DNA of 64,000 bases from an uncultured Arthrobacter sp. (GCF_902805515.1 NZ_CADCTE010000156.1:1-64000), one strand, 5' to 3'; positions 30,798-40,409 are shown, counted from the stretch's first letter. A program made the numbers and translations. The notes: generated from the letters alone by a model not told the origin.

Positions 30798-30822
30798 CTT
30801 ACTTGACGGTAAGGTCAATAAG
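30798..30822. promoter_or_regulatory. inverted repeat, candidate TetR operator
   Basis: CTTAcTTGAC-ggtaag-GTCAATAAG, just upstream of divergent SnoaL-like gene. Confidence 0.5.
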
Positions 30823-30838
30823 CACCATTCTTGAACGT

Positions 30839-31252
30839 ATGGTAAATAACGACTCATCCCTCGAGAGCCTCGTCACCCGTTTCCTTCAGGCCCTGGGAAA
30901 TAAGGACGCCGAAGGCGTCGAAGCCCTGTTCGCCGACGACATCGACTGGTACGTCCCCGGCCACCCGGACCTGCCGTGGACGGGCATCCGCTCCAAGGGA
31001 TCCCAGGTCGCTGAATACTTCACCACGATGTGGCCGCACTTCGACTCCGATAAGAGCAGCGTTCAACTCGACAAGCTCGTCCTCTCGGGAGAGGACGCCG
31101 TCATCTTCGCCACCTTCGCGCATACAGCCCGCAGCACCGGCCGCTCCTTTGTGACCCCGGCCGTCCTCCACCTCGTTGCCGCCGACGGCAGGTTCATTCG
31201 GATGCATCTCTCCGAAGACACCGAGGCTGTGGCCAAGGCATTCTTCGACTGA
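30839..31252 (+). CDS. SnoaL-like/NTF2-family protein
   Basis: LVTRFLQALGNKDAEGVEALFADDIDWYVPGHPDLPWTGIRSKGSQVAEYFTTMW. Confidence 0.9.
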   Translation: MVNNDSSLESLVTRFLQALGNKDAEGVEALFADDIDWYVPGHPDLPWTGIRSKGSQVAEYFTTMWPHFDSDKSSVQLDKLVLSGEDAVIFATFAHTARSTGRSFVTPAVLHLVAADGRFIRMHLSEDTEAVAKAFFD

Positions 31253-31463
31253 GCCGCCTCCACCGCTCTTCCGGCCCCGCGGAGTCCAGAAAGGCCCCCT
31301 CCCGTGCCTTTACACCACCATCGGCAACGGAGGCGAGTGATAGTGCGCACCCCTTCCATTCCGGCCACCGGTCCGCAGGGGCCATAGGATCGAGGAGAAC
31401 GGCGTTGCATACTGCAGCGCGCCCCGCACCAGCGGGATACGTCAGCAAGGAAGGTACGCAACA

Positions 31464-31724
31464 GTGATTGGATTCATCATTGCCGGGCTCATCATCGGCG
31501 CACTCGCGCGGCTGATCAAGCCGGGCAAGCAGCACCTCGGGCTGGTCGCCACCCTGCTGCTGGGCCTCGTTGGCTCGGTCATCGGGGGCTCGATCGCCAG
31601 CCTCCTGGGCACCGGGGACATCTTCGAACTCAATGTCCTTGGCTTCATCGTCTCGGTCATCGCCGCCGTCCTGCTGATCGGCGTCGCCGAAGGCGTGGCC
31701 GGGCGCCGCCGCGTCACCCGCTGA
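31464..31724 (+). CDS. GlsB/YeaQ/YmgE family stress-response membrane protein
   Basis: IGFIIAGLIIGALARLIKPGKQHLGLVATLLLGLVGSVIGGSIASLLG. Confidence 0.94.
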   Translation: MIGFIIAGLIIGALARLIKPGKQHLGLVATLLLGLVGSVIGGSIASLLGTGDIFELNVLGFIVSVIAAVLLIGVAEGVAGRRRVTR

Positions 31725-31787
31725 CCCCGGGCATCGTGCGGGGCCGGCGCCCGCCGGCCCCGCTCTGACCTGCCGGGAAGATGCCGG

Positions 31788-32363
31788 TCAGGTGCGGCGG
31801 AGCCGGGCGAGCCGACGGACGGCGGCGAACCCCAGTCCGCCGGCTATCAGCCACGGACCACCCACGAGAATGGGGTCGATCCACTGGTGGTTCAGATCCG
31901 CGCGCTTCTTTCCGAACCGCGACGTAACCCCATGGCGTGAAAACTCACTCAATACGCCGGTTTCGGTGATCGGATTGTCCGGGCGGAGGCTTCCGAACGA
32001 AGCCAGGTGCTGCTCCCACGCATCCACCCGGTCCGCGGCGAGCAGCAGCAGCCAGTGCGCCGCACGACCTTCGCTGTATTTCTTGTACGAGTATTTCCGG
32101 ATCACTCCGGAAACCCCCCTGGGCGGCGCCGAGGTCCCGAAGACGGGGGTAAGGAACTTGTGCTCGATTGAGCGCTCCCGGGGCCATTTCTCCGGCTGGC
32201 GCTCCGGGAAGTCCCAGCGGGCGCCGTTGAGGCCCGGGTCGAACTGTTCCTTTGGCACCGAGGGGCGGTCCTTCGGGTCGAGGTCCGCCCCCCAGCCGGG
32301 AATAGCGGCGCGCAGTTCATCGCTCGACCTCGCCCGGCTCGGCTTATTGGCTGTGTATGGCAC
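31788..32363 (-). CDS. conserved hypothetical protein with C-terminal TM segment
   Basis: 191 aa; WGADLDPKDRPSVPKEQFDPGLNGARWDFPERQPEKWPRERSIEHKFLTPVFGTSAP; C-term hydrophobic helix. Confidence 0.8.
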   Translation of the reverse strand: MPYTANKPSRARSSDELRAAIPGWGADLDPKDRPSVPKEQFDPGLNGARWDFPERQPEKWPRERSIEHKFLTPVFGTSAPPRGVSGVIRKYSYKKYSEGRAAHWLLLLAADRVDAWEQHLASFGSLRPDNPITETGVLSEFSRHGVTSRFGKKRADLNHQWIDPILVGGPWLIAGGLGFAAVRRLARLRRT

Positions 32364-32375
32364 GGTGCTTTCCTC

Positions 32376-33524
32376 TCAGTTGGCGCCGGGGATGATCAGC
32401 GGCTTGATGCAGTTATCGAGCTTGGCCGAGAAGATGTGATACCCCTCGGCGATGTGCTCAAGCGGAATCCGGTGCGTGACGATATCGCTGGGCTTGAGGT
32501 AGCCGTTGCGGATGTGTTCGAACAGACGCGGCCACTGGCGCTTCACGGGGGCCTGGTTCATGCGAAGCGTGAGCCCTTTGTTGAGCGCGTCGCCGAACTT
32601 CACGGCACTGAACATCGGGCCGTAGGCCCCCACCACCGAGACGGTCCCGCCCTTGCGCACGGCATCGATGGCCCAGTTCAGCGCGATCGGCGAGCCGCCC
32701 TGGAGCTTGAGCTTGGCGGTGGTGACGTGCTGGAGGAAATTGCCGTCCGCTTCGGCTCCGACCGCGTCGATGACGACGTCGGCGCCCAGGTAGTCCGTTG
32801 CCTTCTTCATCTCGACGACGATGTCGTCGTACTCGGCGAAGTTGTAGGTCTCGGCGTGGGCGAAAGTGCGGGCCTTCTCCAGGCGGTACTCGAGGTGGTC
32901 GATGACGATCACCCGCCCGGCGCCCATGAGCCAGGCGGACTTCGCGGCGAACAGGCCGACCGGCCCGGCACCGAAGACGACGACGGTGTCCCCTTCGACG
33001 ATGTCCCCGAGCTGGGCGCCGAAGTAGCCGGTGGCGAGGGCATCGGTGAGCAGAACGGCGTCCTCCTCATCCATCCACTCGGGAATGATGCTCGGCCCGA
33101 TATCGGCGAACGGCACCCGGACGTATTCGGCCTGGCCGCCGTCGTACCCGCCGCAGGTATGCGAGTACCCGTAGATGCCGCCGACCGCAGTGGCGTTGGC
33201 GTTGACGTTGTGGCAGTTGGAGTACAGCCCGCGAGCGCAGAAGTAGCAGGTGCCGCAGTACACGTTGAACGGAACCATCACCCGGTCGCCGGGTTTGAGG
33301 TTCTGCACCGAGGAGCCGACCTGCTCGACGACGCCGACGAACTCATGGCCGAAGGTCATTCCCACCCGCGTGTCGGGCATCATGCCGTGGAAGAGGTGGA
33401 GATCCGACCCGCAGATGGCCGCAGTGGTCACCCGGACGATCGCGTCGTTGGGGTGCTCGATCGGTGGGATGTCCTTTTCCTCAACCCGGATCTTGTACGG
33501 TCCGCGGTAGACCATTGCTCGCAT
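32376..33524 (-). CDS. zinc-dependent alcohol/formaldehyde dehydrogenase family protein
   Basis: MRAMVYRGPYKIRVEEKDIPPIEHPNDAIVRVTTAAICGSDLHLFHGMM...GHEFVGVVEQVG. Confidence 0.94.
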   Translation of the reverse strand: MRAMVYRGPYKIRVEEKDIPPIEHPNDAIVRVTTAAICGSDLHLFHGMMPDTRVGMTFGHEFVGVVEQVGSSVQNLKPGDRVMVPFNVYCGTCYFCARGLYSNCHNVNANATAVGGIYGYSHTCGGYDGGQAEYVRVPFADIGPSIIPEWMDEEDAVLLTDALATGYFGAQLGDIVEGDTVVVFGAGPVGLFAAKSAWLMGAGRVIVIDHLEYRLEKARTFAHAETYNFAEYDDIVVEMKKATDYLGADVVIDAVGAEADGNFLQHVTTAKLKLQGGSPIALNWAIDAVRKGGTVSVVGAYGPMFSAVKFGDALNKGLTLRMNQAPVKRQWPRLFEHIRNGYLKPSDIVTHRIPLEHIAEGYHIFSAKLDNCIKPLIIPGAN

Positions 33525-33705
33525 CAGTGCCGCCTTTCAGGGCAGTTCGAGGGTTGCTTGGTAGCGTTCCACGGCCGCGGAAAGAGGGTCAAGATTTTTG
33601 TCGGACGCACCCCGCCGAGCGTGATGGCCCGGTTGATGCTAGCGGGCCCGGGCGGCTCACCGCCCTGCCCGAACCCCGCGCAGCGAGACGGCAGACACCA
33701 AATGA

Positions 33706-33744
33706 AGGCCGCTGCCGGATCGATGGATCCCGGCAGCGGCCTTC
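33706..33744. terminator. hairpin terminator downstream of coiled-coil gene
   Basis: AAGGCCGCTGCCGGATC-gatg-GATCcCGGCAGCGGCCTT. Confidence 0.8.
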
Positions 33745-33767
33745 TGTAGTTGAGTGCTGTCCTGGTA

Positions 33768-36101
33768 TCAGGCCACGCAGCCGCCGAGAGCGATCTGGTT
33801 GTCGATCGAGGCGATCTTGGTCTGGACGGCTCCCAGCTGGTCCTGCAGCGAGTTGACAGTGGCCTTCTGCGCGGTGATGGCCGCCTTGTTCGTCTTCTTC
33901 TGCGCCTCAAGGTTCCGAAGGACCGCGTGCGCGTCGGTGACCTGCTTGTCGAGGGTGGTCAGCTGGCCCTGGAGGGTCTTCAGTGCCGCTTCCGCAGCGC
34001 TGATTTCCCCGTTGAGGCTGTTGAGCTGGGTCAGGAGGGGCGCCACCTGGTTCTGCAGCCCGAGGACCGCGGCCTCCTTGGCAGCGATCTGCCCGTTCAG
34101 CCCCGCGAGATCCGCCACCAGCTTGTCCATGTCGGCGTTCAGCTTGGAGATTTCGACCCGCTTGGCAGCGGCCGCCGCGGCCGCGCTGTCTGCGGCTGCC
34201 TGCAGTGCCGGCAGCCGGTCCTGCAGCCCGGTCAACTCCGCGTTCTTGGCGTCGACGGCCGCATCCGCAGCTGCGAGCGCGTCCTCGGCGTCCGCAAGGT
34301 CACCCTGCAATTCCTCGAGCACCGCCCGCTCGGCGGAGATGGCCGCCTCGGCCTCTGCGGCTCCCTCGGTGAGTGCCGGCAGGCCGGCTTCGAGGTCGGC
34401 GACAACCTTCTCCTGGGCGCTCACTGCACCGGCGGCTGCGGCTGCGGCGTCCTCGAGGGCCGGCAGCTTCCCCTGCAGGGCAGCCAGTTCTTCCTGCTTG
34501 GCGGCCACTGCGGCGTTGGCCTCGGTCAGTGCCGTTCCAAGGGCGGGCAGCTGGCCCTGGAGGCCCAGGATCTCTGCCTCCTTGGTGGCAACCGCGCCCT
34601 GGGCCGTTGCCAGCGCGGCCTGCAGCGGGGCTGCCTGACGCTGCAGGGTGCTGCTTTCGCCCTGCTTGGCGACCAGTTGAGCGTTGAGTGTGTTGACCTG
34701 GTTCTGCAGCGTGGAGAGGTCGCCCGAAAGGCCAGCAATGATGCCGGACTTCTGGGTGATTTGGTTCGTCACGGAAGTGAGCTCGGCCTGCTTGGTGTTA
34801 CGCAGGGCGATCAGTTCGTCCTTCTTCTTGCCATTGCCCTTGATGGCTTCGATCTCGGCGTTGAGGGCGTTGATCTCGTCCTGCAGCTGGGTCTGCCGGG
34901 CCTGCAGCGCCGTCCGCTCGGACTGAGCCGCAGTGAGCTGGGTCTGCTTCGTCGAGATCGTGGTACCGAGAGCCGCAATGTCGTTCTGAAGGGTGGTGAT
35001 CTGCCCGTTGATCAAGGTGGTGGCTGCGGCATTTGCGGCGACGGCGTCGGCGGCCTTCGCTGCGTCGGCCTTCAGGGCCGGGAGCTGATTCTGGGCGGCT
35101 GCAATCTCAGTGTTCTTCGCCGTGACGGCGTCCGCAGCCTTCTTGGCATCGGCCTGAAGTACGCCAAGTTCGCCCTGTGCGGTGGTGATCTCGGCGTTCT
35201 TCACGGTGACGGCGTCCGCGGCCTTGTTGGCGTCGGCCTGGCGCGTGGCGAGGGCGGTCTTCGCCTCCTCGATCCGGACCGCCTGGGCATCGAGCTCGGC
35301 CTGCGCGGCGATGCCGGAGTCGACGAGGCGCTGAAGCTCGGCCTCGGACTCGAAGACGGCCTGCTCCGCGGCGGTCACCGCGGCAGCGGCGTCCTGCGCA
35401 GTCGTCGTCAGCGAAACAAGTGCTGTCTCGGCGGCGGCGATCGCCTCGATCTGCGCGGCGAGGGCACCTGAGGCGTTGGCGGCCGCTGCGTCAAGCAGGG
35501 CCAGCTCCCCGGTGGCGGTGTTCAGCACTTCCTGGTGGGCCGCCAGGTTCGCGTCCACGTCCGCCGCCTGCTTCTTCAGGCTCTCCGAGTCGGCCTGCGC
35601 GGCGGTCAGCTGCTCTTGAAGGGGCGCGAGTGCGGCAGCCGTATCCGCCTGCCGCACCTTGAGGTCGGCCAGCGCCTTCGTAGCTTCCTCGATCGACGTG
35701 GCCACGCTCGCCTGGTCCGCAGTCAGGGCTGCGAGTTCCGCGGTGGCGGCCTTCTCGTCGATGGCCAACTGCGCGGCCTCGGCGTCGAGGGCGGCGATTG
35801 CCTTCTCCGTGTCGGCGATCTGGGTGTTGAGGGTGGCAGCGGACGTCTGGAGCGCGGTCCGCTCGGCCTGCAGTTTGGAAATCTGCTCCGCGTTCTTCTT
35901 GGCGGCGGCCCGGAGCAGGTTTTCCTGCACGCCTCCGCGGTGCGCCGTCTGGTTGACCACCCCGTTGCAGATGCCCGACGTCGGGCCGGTCGTCGCCGAG
36001 GCCTGCGGGGCGAACACCAGCATGCTTGTCAGGATGCCGGGCAGGATCACTGCGCTTGCAACACGGCGGGTAAGGACGGATGTCGCGTGCGAGTCGCGCA
36101 T
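33768..36101 (-). CDS. very long secreted coiled-coil protein (777 aa)
   Basis: Signal-like N-terminus TRRVASAVILPGILTSMLVFAPQASA; ~700 aa of A/L/E/Q/K heptad-like sequence; Cys near both ends (SGICNG, LGGCVA). Confidence 0.88.
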   Translation of the reverse strand: MRDSHATSVLTRRVASAVILPGILTSMLVFAPQASATTGPTSGICNGVVNQTAHRGGVQENLLRAAAKKNAEQISKLQAERTALQTSAATLNTQIADTEKAIAALDAEAAQLAIDEKAATAELAALTADQASVATSIEEATKALADLKVRQADTAAALAPLQEQLTAAQADSESLKKQAADVDANLAAHQEVLNTATGELALLDAAAANASGALAAQIEAIAAAETALVSLTTTAQDAAAAVTAAEQAVFESEAELQRLVDSGIAAQAELDAQAVRIEEAKTALATRQADANKAADAVTVKNAEITTAQGELGVLQADAKKAADAVTAKNTEIAAAQNQLPALKADAAKAADAVAANAAATTLINGQITTLQNDIAALGTTISTKQTQLTAAQSERTALQARQTQLQDEINALNAEIEAIKGNGKKKDELIALRNTKQAELTSVTNQITQKSGIIAGLSGDLSTLQNQVNTLNAQLVAKQGESSTLQRQAAPLQAALATAQGAVATKEAEILGLQGQLPALGTALTEANAAVAAKQEELAALQGKLPALEDAAAAAAGAVSAQEKVVADLEAGLPALTEGAAEAEAAISAERAVLEELQGDLADAEDALAAADAAVDAKNAELTGLQDRLPALQAAADSAAAAAAAKRVEISKLNADMDKLVADLAGLNGQIAAKEAAVLGLQNQVAPLLTQLNSLNGEISAAEAALKTLQGQLTTLDKQVTDAHAVLRNLEAQKKTNKAAITAQKATVNSLQDQLGAVQTKIASIDNQIALGGCVA

Positions 36102-36321
36102 GATTACTCCTGAGACCGAAAAAGATGATGTAGCTGCCTCAAGGAATCTATGGACATTGGTTGCGTCAGGACACAGTAACCACTACTCGAAAACCGTTTG
36201 GACTACTTGGTCAGCGGGCGCTGAACTACCTGCTGACCCATCGCCGGTCGGGGCAGCGGCATCGTCGGGGTGCCGGGCCGGTGGACACCGGCGTGCCGGC
36301 AGGCGGCCGCCGACCCGGGCG

Positions 36322-36780
36322 CTACTGGCCCGACTCGCCCATCTGCTCCACGAGGCCGGCGCGCCAGGCGGGAGGGTCGAAGGGTTTGGCGTAGTAGCGG
36401 GTGTCACGCAGGATCCGGCCCTGCCCGTCGAACTCGAGGATCACGACGACGTTCCAGAGCTCTCCGCCGCCGTAGTCATTGACTCCCTCGATCACCCAGA
36501 CCGTCGCGGCGCCTGTGACCCGCCGGACGGTGATGTCGGGGGGCGCCGGGAATTGCTCCTGCATGGACCGCATCGCGTCCCGCCCGCGGATCCGTTCCCC
36601 GGATTGCGGCATTTCCATCACGTAATCGGGATGCCGCAGTTCGTATTCGGCCTCGGGCGAGAGCGAATCGTGGCCACCGCCGATCAGGCGCAGGAATGCC
36701 TCGCGCATCACCGATGCGTCACCGGTGTCCATCGCCCGCCGGATGAGAGTCCCGATTTCAGGCTCAGCCATGGCGGTCAT
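36322..36780 (-). CDS. SnoaL-like/nuclear transport factor 2 family protein
   Basis: AEYELRHPDYVMEMPQSGERIRGRDAMRSMQEQFPAPPDITVRRVTGAATVWVIEGVNDYGGGELWNVVVILEFDGQGRILRDTRYYAKPFDPPAWR. Confidence 0.85.
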   Translation of the reverse strand: MTAMAEPEIGTLIRRAMDTGDASVMREAFLRLIGGGHDSLSPEAEYELRHPDYVMEMPQSGERIRGRDAMRSMQEQFPAPPDITVRRVTGAATVWVIEGVNDYGGGELWNVVVILEFDGQGRILRDTRYYAKPFDPPAWRAGLVEQMGESGQ

Positions 36781-36924
36781 GCTACGCCGCCCGGCCGTGA
36801 CCGGCCAGAGGTTGATGCCCCCGGGACGCATCCTCCCGAGGCGGCCTCCCGCCCCCGCCGTACCGGGAATTCCCGACCCCGGCCCGCGGTTGAGAGAAGG
36901 TAGTTACCTATCCCTGGAGGAAGA

Positions 36925-37755
36925 ATGAGCACCCCCGAAAATGCCCAGCTGGAGCGATGGCTTCGCTTCCGCAACAGCCGGAACACCGCTCTCGCCAAGG
37001 AGCACGGCTGGCTGACGCTCACCTCGCTGCAGTGGCTTCCGGCCGAGCCCTCCCCGCTGGAGTCGGTTCCGGGGCTGTGGTCCACGGACGGCGCCAAGGC
37101 AGTCCTCACGGCCGCCGCCGCGGACGGGTTGACGCTTGTGGAGACGGGCGAGCCCGTCGAAGGAGCCCTCACCGCCAGCCTCGACAATGAGGAATCCCTG
37201 ATGTGGGTCGCCTTCGGCGGCGAGGACGGCCGGCGCGTTGTGGTCGAGCTTGCCGTCCGGGGCAACAAGTACGCCATCCGCACCCGCGATTCGCACTCCC
37301 CGGTGTTCACCGCGTTTGAGGGCGTTCCGACCTTCGACTACCGCCCGGAACTCGCCGTCCTTGCCCGCTTCGAGCGTTACCCGGAGCCGGTCGAGGTGCC
37401 GATCGGAACCGCCAACCCGCTCGTGGACGGGGTGCACCGCAGCGCCGGTGAGCTCGTGTTCCGGCTGCCCGGCATCGACCACGAGTACCGGCTGCAGGCC
37501 GAGGAAGGGAAACTCGGCGCCCTGACGGTGACCTTCCACGACAAGACCAACGGCGAAACGACGGACGACTGGCGGAAGGTGGAGACCGGCCGGCCCCGTC
37601 CCGACGGCACAGTGGTTCTCGACTTCAACCGCGCTATCAACTATCCGAGCGCCTTCACCCCCTACGGCACCTGCGCCATGCCGGTGAGGAACAACAGCCT
37701 CGACGTGAAGGTTGAGGCCGGGGAAAAAGCCGTCGACATCCAGCCTGCCGGCTGA
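36925..37755 (+). CDS. DUF1684 domain-containing protein
   Basis: FLD-type C-terminus VLDFNRAINYPSAFTPYGTCAMPVRNN characteristic of DUF1684. Confidence 0.93.
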   Translation: MSTPENAQLERWLRFRNSRNTALAKEHGWLTLTSLQWLPAEPSPLESVPGLWSTDGAKAVLTAAAADGLTLVETGEPVEGALTASLDNEESLMWVAFGGEDGRRVVVELAVRGNKYAIRTRDSHSPVFTAFEGVPTFDYRPELAVLARFERYPEPVEVPIGTANPLVDGVHRSAGELVFRLPGIDHEYRLQAEEGKLGALTVTFHDKTNGETTDDWRKVETGRPRPDGTVVLDFNRAINYPSAFTPYGTCAMPVRNNSLDVKVEAGEKAVDIQPAG

Positions 37756-37758
37756 GGA

Positions 37759-40335
37759 TCACCCCGGCCGAACGGCGTCCATCCCCTGGCGGATGGACGC
37801 CGTTTCCGTCGTCGGGGCCTTGAGAGGCTGCCGTGCCCGGCGGGCCCTTAGACGACCGGCGACGCCGGCGATGCGCTGCGTCAGCGCCCAGTACGCCACG
37901 CCGGCCACCAAGGAGGCGCCCACTGCGAGTGCCGGGCTGAAGGGTTCAAGCAGGGGAAAGACCAGCCAGTGGGTCAGGTAGGCGTACAGCGAGGAACTGG
38001 CGAGGACCCCGACCGGCCGGTGGAGCTTCCGCGGCAGCGGGATGGCAGGAAGCCAGGTCAGCAGCAGGAGCCCTCCGAGCAGGGTCGCTTCCCGGGCCGC
38101 GTCGTCGAAGAAGCCGGGCACGCTCAGCGCCGCAATGGCCGTCACCACCGACCGCTGGAGGACGGTCCGGGACCGGGCCATCAGCCAGCCCAGGCCAACG
38201 AGCCAGAGCACGGGTGCGGTGTGCGGCACGCTGATGTGCGGGATGTCGTAGCGGCCCAGCATGCCCAGTGCTGTGAGGGCGAGCGGGAAGACAAACGGTG
38301 CGCCCCGCTCGGCCCGGTCCACCCACGGCACCGCGAGCAGCGCCAGCAGGAAGACCAGGACATACACGAGCACTTCGACGAACCAGAACTGCCACTCCGC
38401 GGTCACATGCCGGGGCCCGATCAGGGAATTCAGGAGCACGATGTTCGCCAGGGAGTACCGGTCGGTCACCAGGTAGGCGAAGGCGATAAAGGCCACGCTG
38501 GGCACCACGATCCGTCCGAGGCTCCGTAGCTGGCGCCGCAGGCGGGCGACCCGCACCCCCGCGAGCTGGAACCGGGCGAAGTTGTAGCCTGCCACGGCCA
38601 TCAGTACATGGGCGGTTCCCGGCCACGTGAACAGGCCCACGTGGGTGCTGATGATGAAGATGATGGCAACGGCCCGCAGGACGATGCTCGTCTCGAGCGG
38701 GGCGAGGAAACGCCGCGCCGGCCGTGCCTTCCGGGCCGGCCGGGCGAGGTCCCCGACCCTCATCAGGTGCCAGTCGGCAGGGAGGGCTCCAAGAACCTTT
38801 TCGAGCCGGACTGACAGCGCCACGTAGGACAACGAATCCCCGCCGAGGGAGACAAAGGTGTCCTCGTCCCGGACGGCGCCGCACTCAAGGTGCTCCGCGT
38901 AGATCCTCCGAAGGTCCTCCGGCCCGTCTCCGGCTGGGGCCTCCTCCGCTACCGCCCTGACCGGTGCCGCCGCCAGGGCGAGCACGGCCGGATAGTCGGG
39001 CTTGCCGCTGGACAGGCGCGGGAGCTGGTCGACGCCGTGGACCTCGACGGCGGCCCGGGGCAGTCCCAGCCGCTGGGCGAGGACCTTGCCGAGCAGCCGC
39101 GCATCAATTCCGCCCTCGACCGCGACCACGAGCCGTTCGTCGGTTCCGGCACTGAAGGCGCGCACGCCGAGGCCGTCGAGAATAAGTTCGACCTGGCCGA
39201 GGTCGACGCGCAGCCCGACGATCTTGAGGAACCTGCTGCGCCTCCCCACCACCTCGTACAGGCCGTTGGGGTGCCGTCGCGCCAGGTCCCCGGTGCGCAG
39301 CTCCTGAACGGTCCGGCCCAGTGCCAGGTCGGCCGGCACCTCGGCGTAGCCAAGCATGACGTTCGGTCCGGTGTACACGAGTTCGCCGTCGTCGAGCCCG
39401 GGCACCGGGTCGATGCGGAAGGCTCCGCCCGGCACCGCGATGCCGATGGTGCCCGGGTGCGCGGCCGCCAGGTCCGGGGGCAGGTAGGCCATCCGGGCGG
39501 TAGCCTCCGTGGCGCCGTACATGACGAACAGGTCCCAGCCGCGCTCAGCGCCCAGCGCGGCGTACCGGCGCACCTGCTCGGGCGCGAGCCGCCCCCCGGC
39601 CTGGGTGATGTACCGCAGGGAAGGAAGCTCAAGGTCGGCGAAGCCCACCCGTTCAAGGAGTTCGAAGGTGTAGGGCACGGCGGCGAAGGAGCTTACCCCG
39701 TGGGCGCGGACCTGCTCCCAGAAGCAGGGGTCGACGACGGACAGGTCGGTGAGCACGAGGCCCGCCCCCTGCAGCAGGTGGCTGTTGATCACCGACAGTC
39801 CGTAGCAGTAGGACAGGGGAAGCGTCGTCGCGGCACGGTCCTCGGGCCCGATCGCCAGGTACTCGGCGATGGACTCGGCGTTGGACTGGAGGTTCTCGTG
39901 GGAGAGCCTCACCAGTTTTGGGGAACCGGTTGAGCCGGAGGTGCTGACCAGCAGGGCAAGCTCGGGGTGCAGTTCGTGCGCGGTGCCGGGGCGCCGCTCC
40001 TCGAAGGAGGGAAAACCGCCGGAGCGCAGGACGACGTCGGGGTCGTACGCCGCCACGATGGAGTCAAGGGCCGCCGGCTTGTCGGCTGGAACGAGGATGA
40101 GGGGATGGCCGGACGAGAGCGCCGCGAGGTAGGCGATGAGCGAATCGAGATCGTTGGCGGCCGCGAGCGCCACCAACCGCCGCTGGGTTCCCAGGCGGGC
40201 AGCGAAGGCCTCGACGCGGCCGGCCAGTTCACGGTAGCTGAGGGTCGAACCGTCGATCAGCACAGCCGGGCGGTCCCCGTGGTGGGCGAGATCGGCGGCG
40301 AAGGAGGCACGCGTGAGGTTCAAGTGCGAGGTCAC
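37759..40335 (-). CDS. adenylation domain - carrier protein - acyltransferase-3 membrane domain fusion (NRPS-like)
   Basis: LLVSTSGSTGSPKLVRLSHENL (A3), VMYGATEATARMAYLPP, TGDLARRHPNGLYEVVGRRSRFLKIVGLRVDL, carrier motif FVSLGGDSLSYVALSVRLE, then ~330 aa acyltransferase-3-like multi-TM domain. GTG start. Confidence 0.92.
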   Translation of the reverse strand: MTSHLNLTRASFAADLAHHGDRPAVLIDGSTLSYRELAGRVEAFAARLGTQRRLVALAAANDLDSLIAYLAALSSGHPLILVPADKPAALDSIVAAYDPDVVLRSGGFPSFEERRPGTAHELHPELALLVSTSGSTGSPKLVRLSHENLQSNAESIAEYLAIGPEDRAATTLPLSYCYGLSVINSHLLQGAGLVLTDLSVVDPCFWEQVRAHGVSSFAAVPYTFELLERVGFADLELPSLRYITQAGGRLAPEQVRRYAALGAERGWDLFVMYGATEATARMAYLPPDLAAAHPGTIGIAVPGGAFRIDPVPGLDDGELVYTGPNVMLGYAEVPADLALGRTVQELRTGDLARRHPNGLYEVVGRRSRFLKIVGLRVDLGQVELILDGLGVRAFSAGTDERLVVAVEGGIDARLLGKVLAQRLGLPRAAVEVHGVDQLPRLSSGKPDYPAVLALAAAPVRAVAEEAPAGDGPEDLRRIYAEHLECGAVRDEDTFVSLGGDSLSYVALSVRLEKVLGALPADWHLMRVGDLARPARKARPARRFLAPLETSIVLRAVAIIFIISTHVGLFTWPGTAHVLMAVAGYNFARFQLAGVRVARLRRQLRSLGRIVVPSVAFIAFAYLVTDRYSLANIVLLNSLIGPRHVTAEWQFWFVEVLVYVLVFLLALLAVPWVDRAERGAPFVFPLALTALGMLGRYDIPHISVPHTAPVLWLVGLGWLMARSRTVLQRSVVTAIAALSVPGFFDDAAREATLLGGLLLLTWLPAIPLPRKLHRPVGVLASSSLYAYLTHWLVFPLLEPFSPALAVGASLVAGVAYWALTQRIAGVAGRLRARRARQPLKAPTTETASIRQGMDAVRPG
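37771..37804. terminator. hairpin overlapping 3' end of the A-PCP-AT3 gene
   Basis: AACGGCGTCCATC-ccctggcg-GATGGACGCCGTT. Confidence 0.7.
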
Positions 40336-40409
40336 TGCGTAACCTTATGAGGAAGGGTTACCTAAGTAAAAACGGCGCCGCGTCGGTTGCCGAAGCCGGA
40401 CCGGTCCGG

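Noticed and set aside
33750-35471. 573-aa plus-strand ORF rich in LGVLQ/GLQ patterns
   Set aside because: Shadow of the repetitive coiled-coil gene on the minus strand; periodicity is inherited from the sense repeats.
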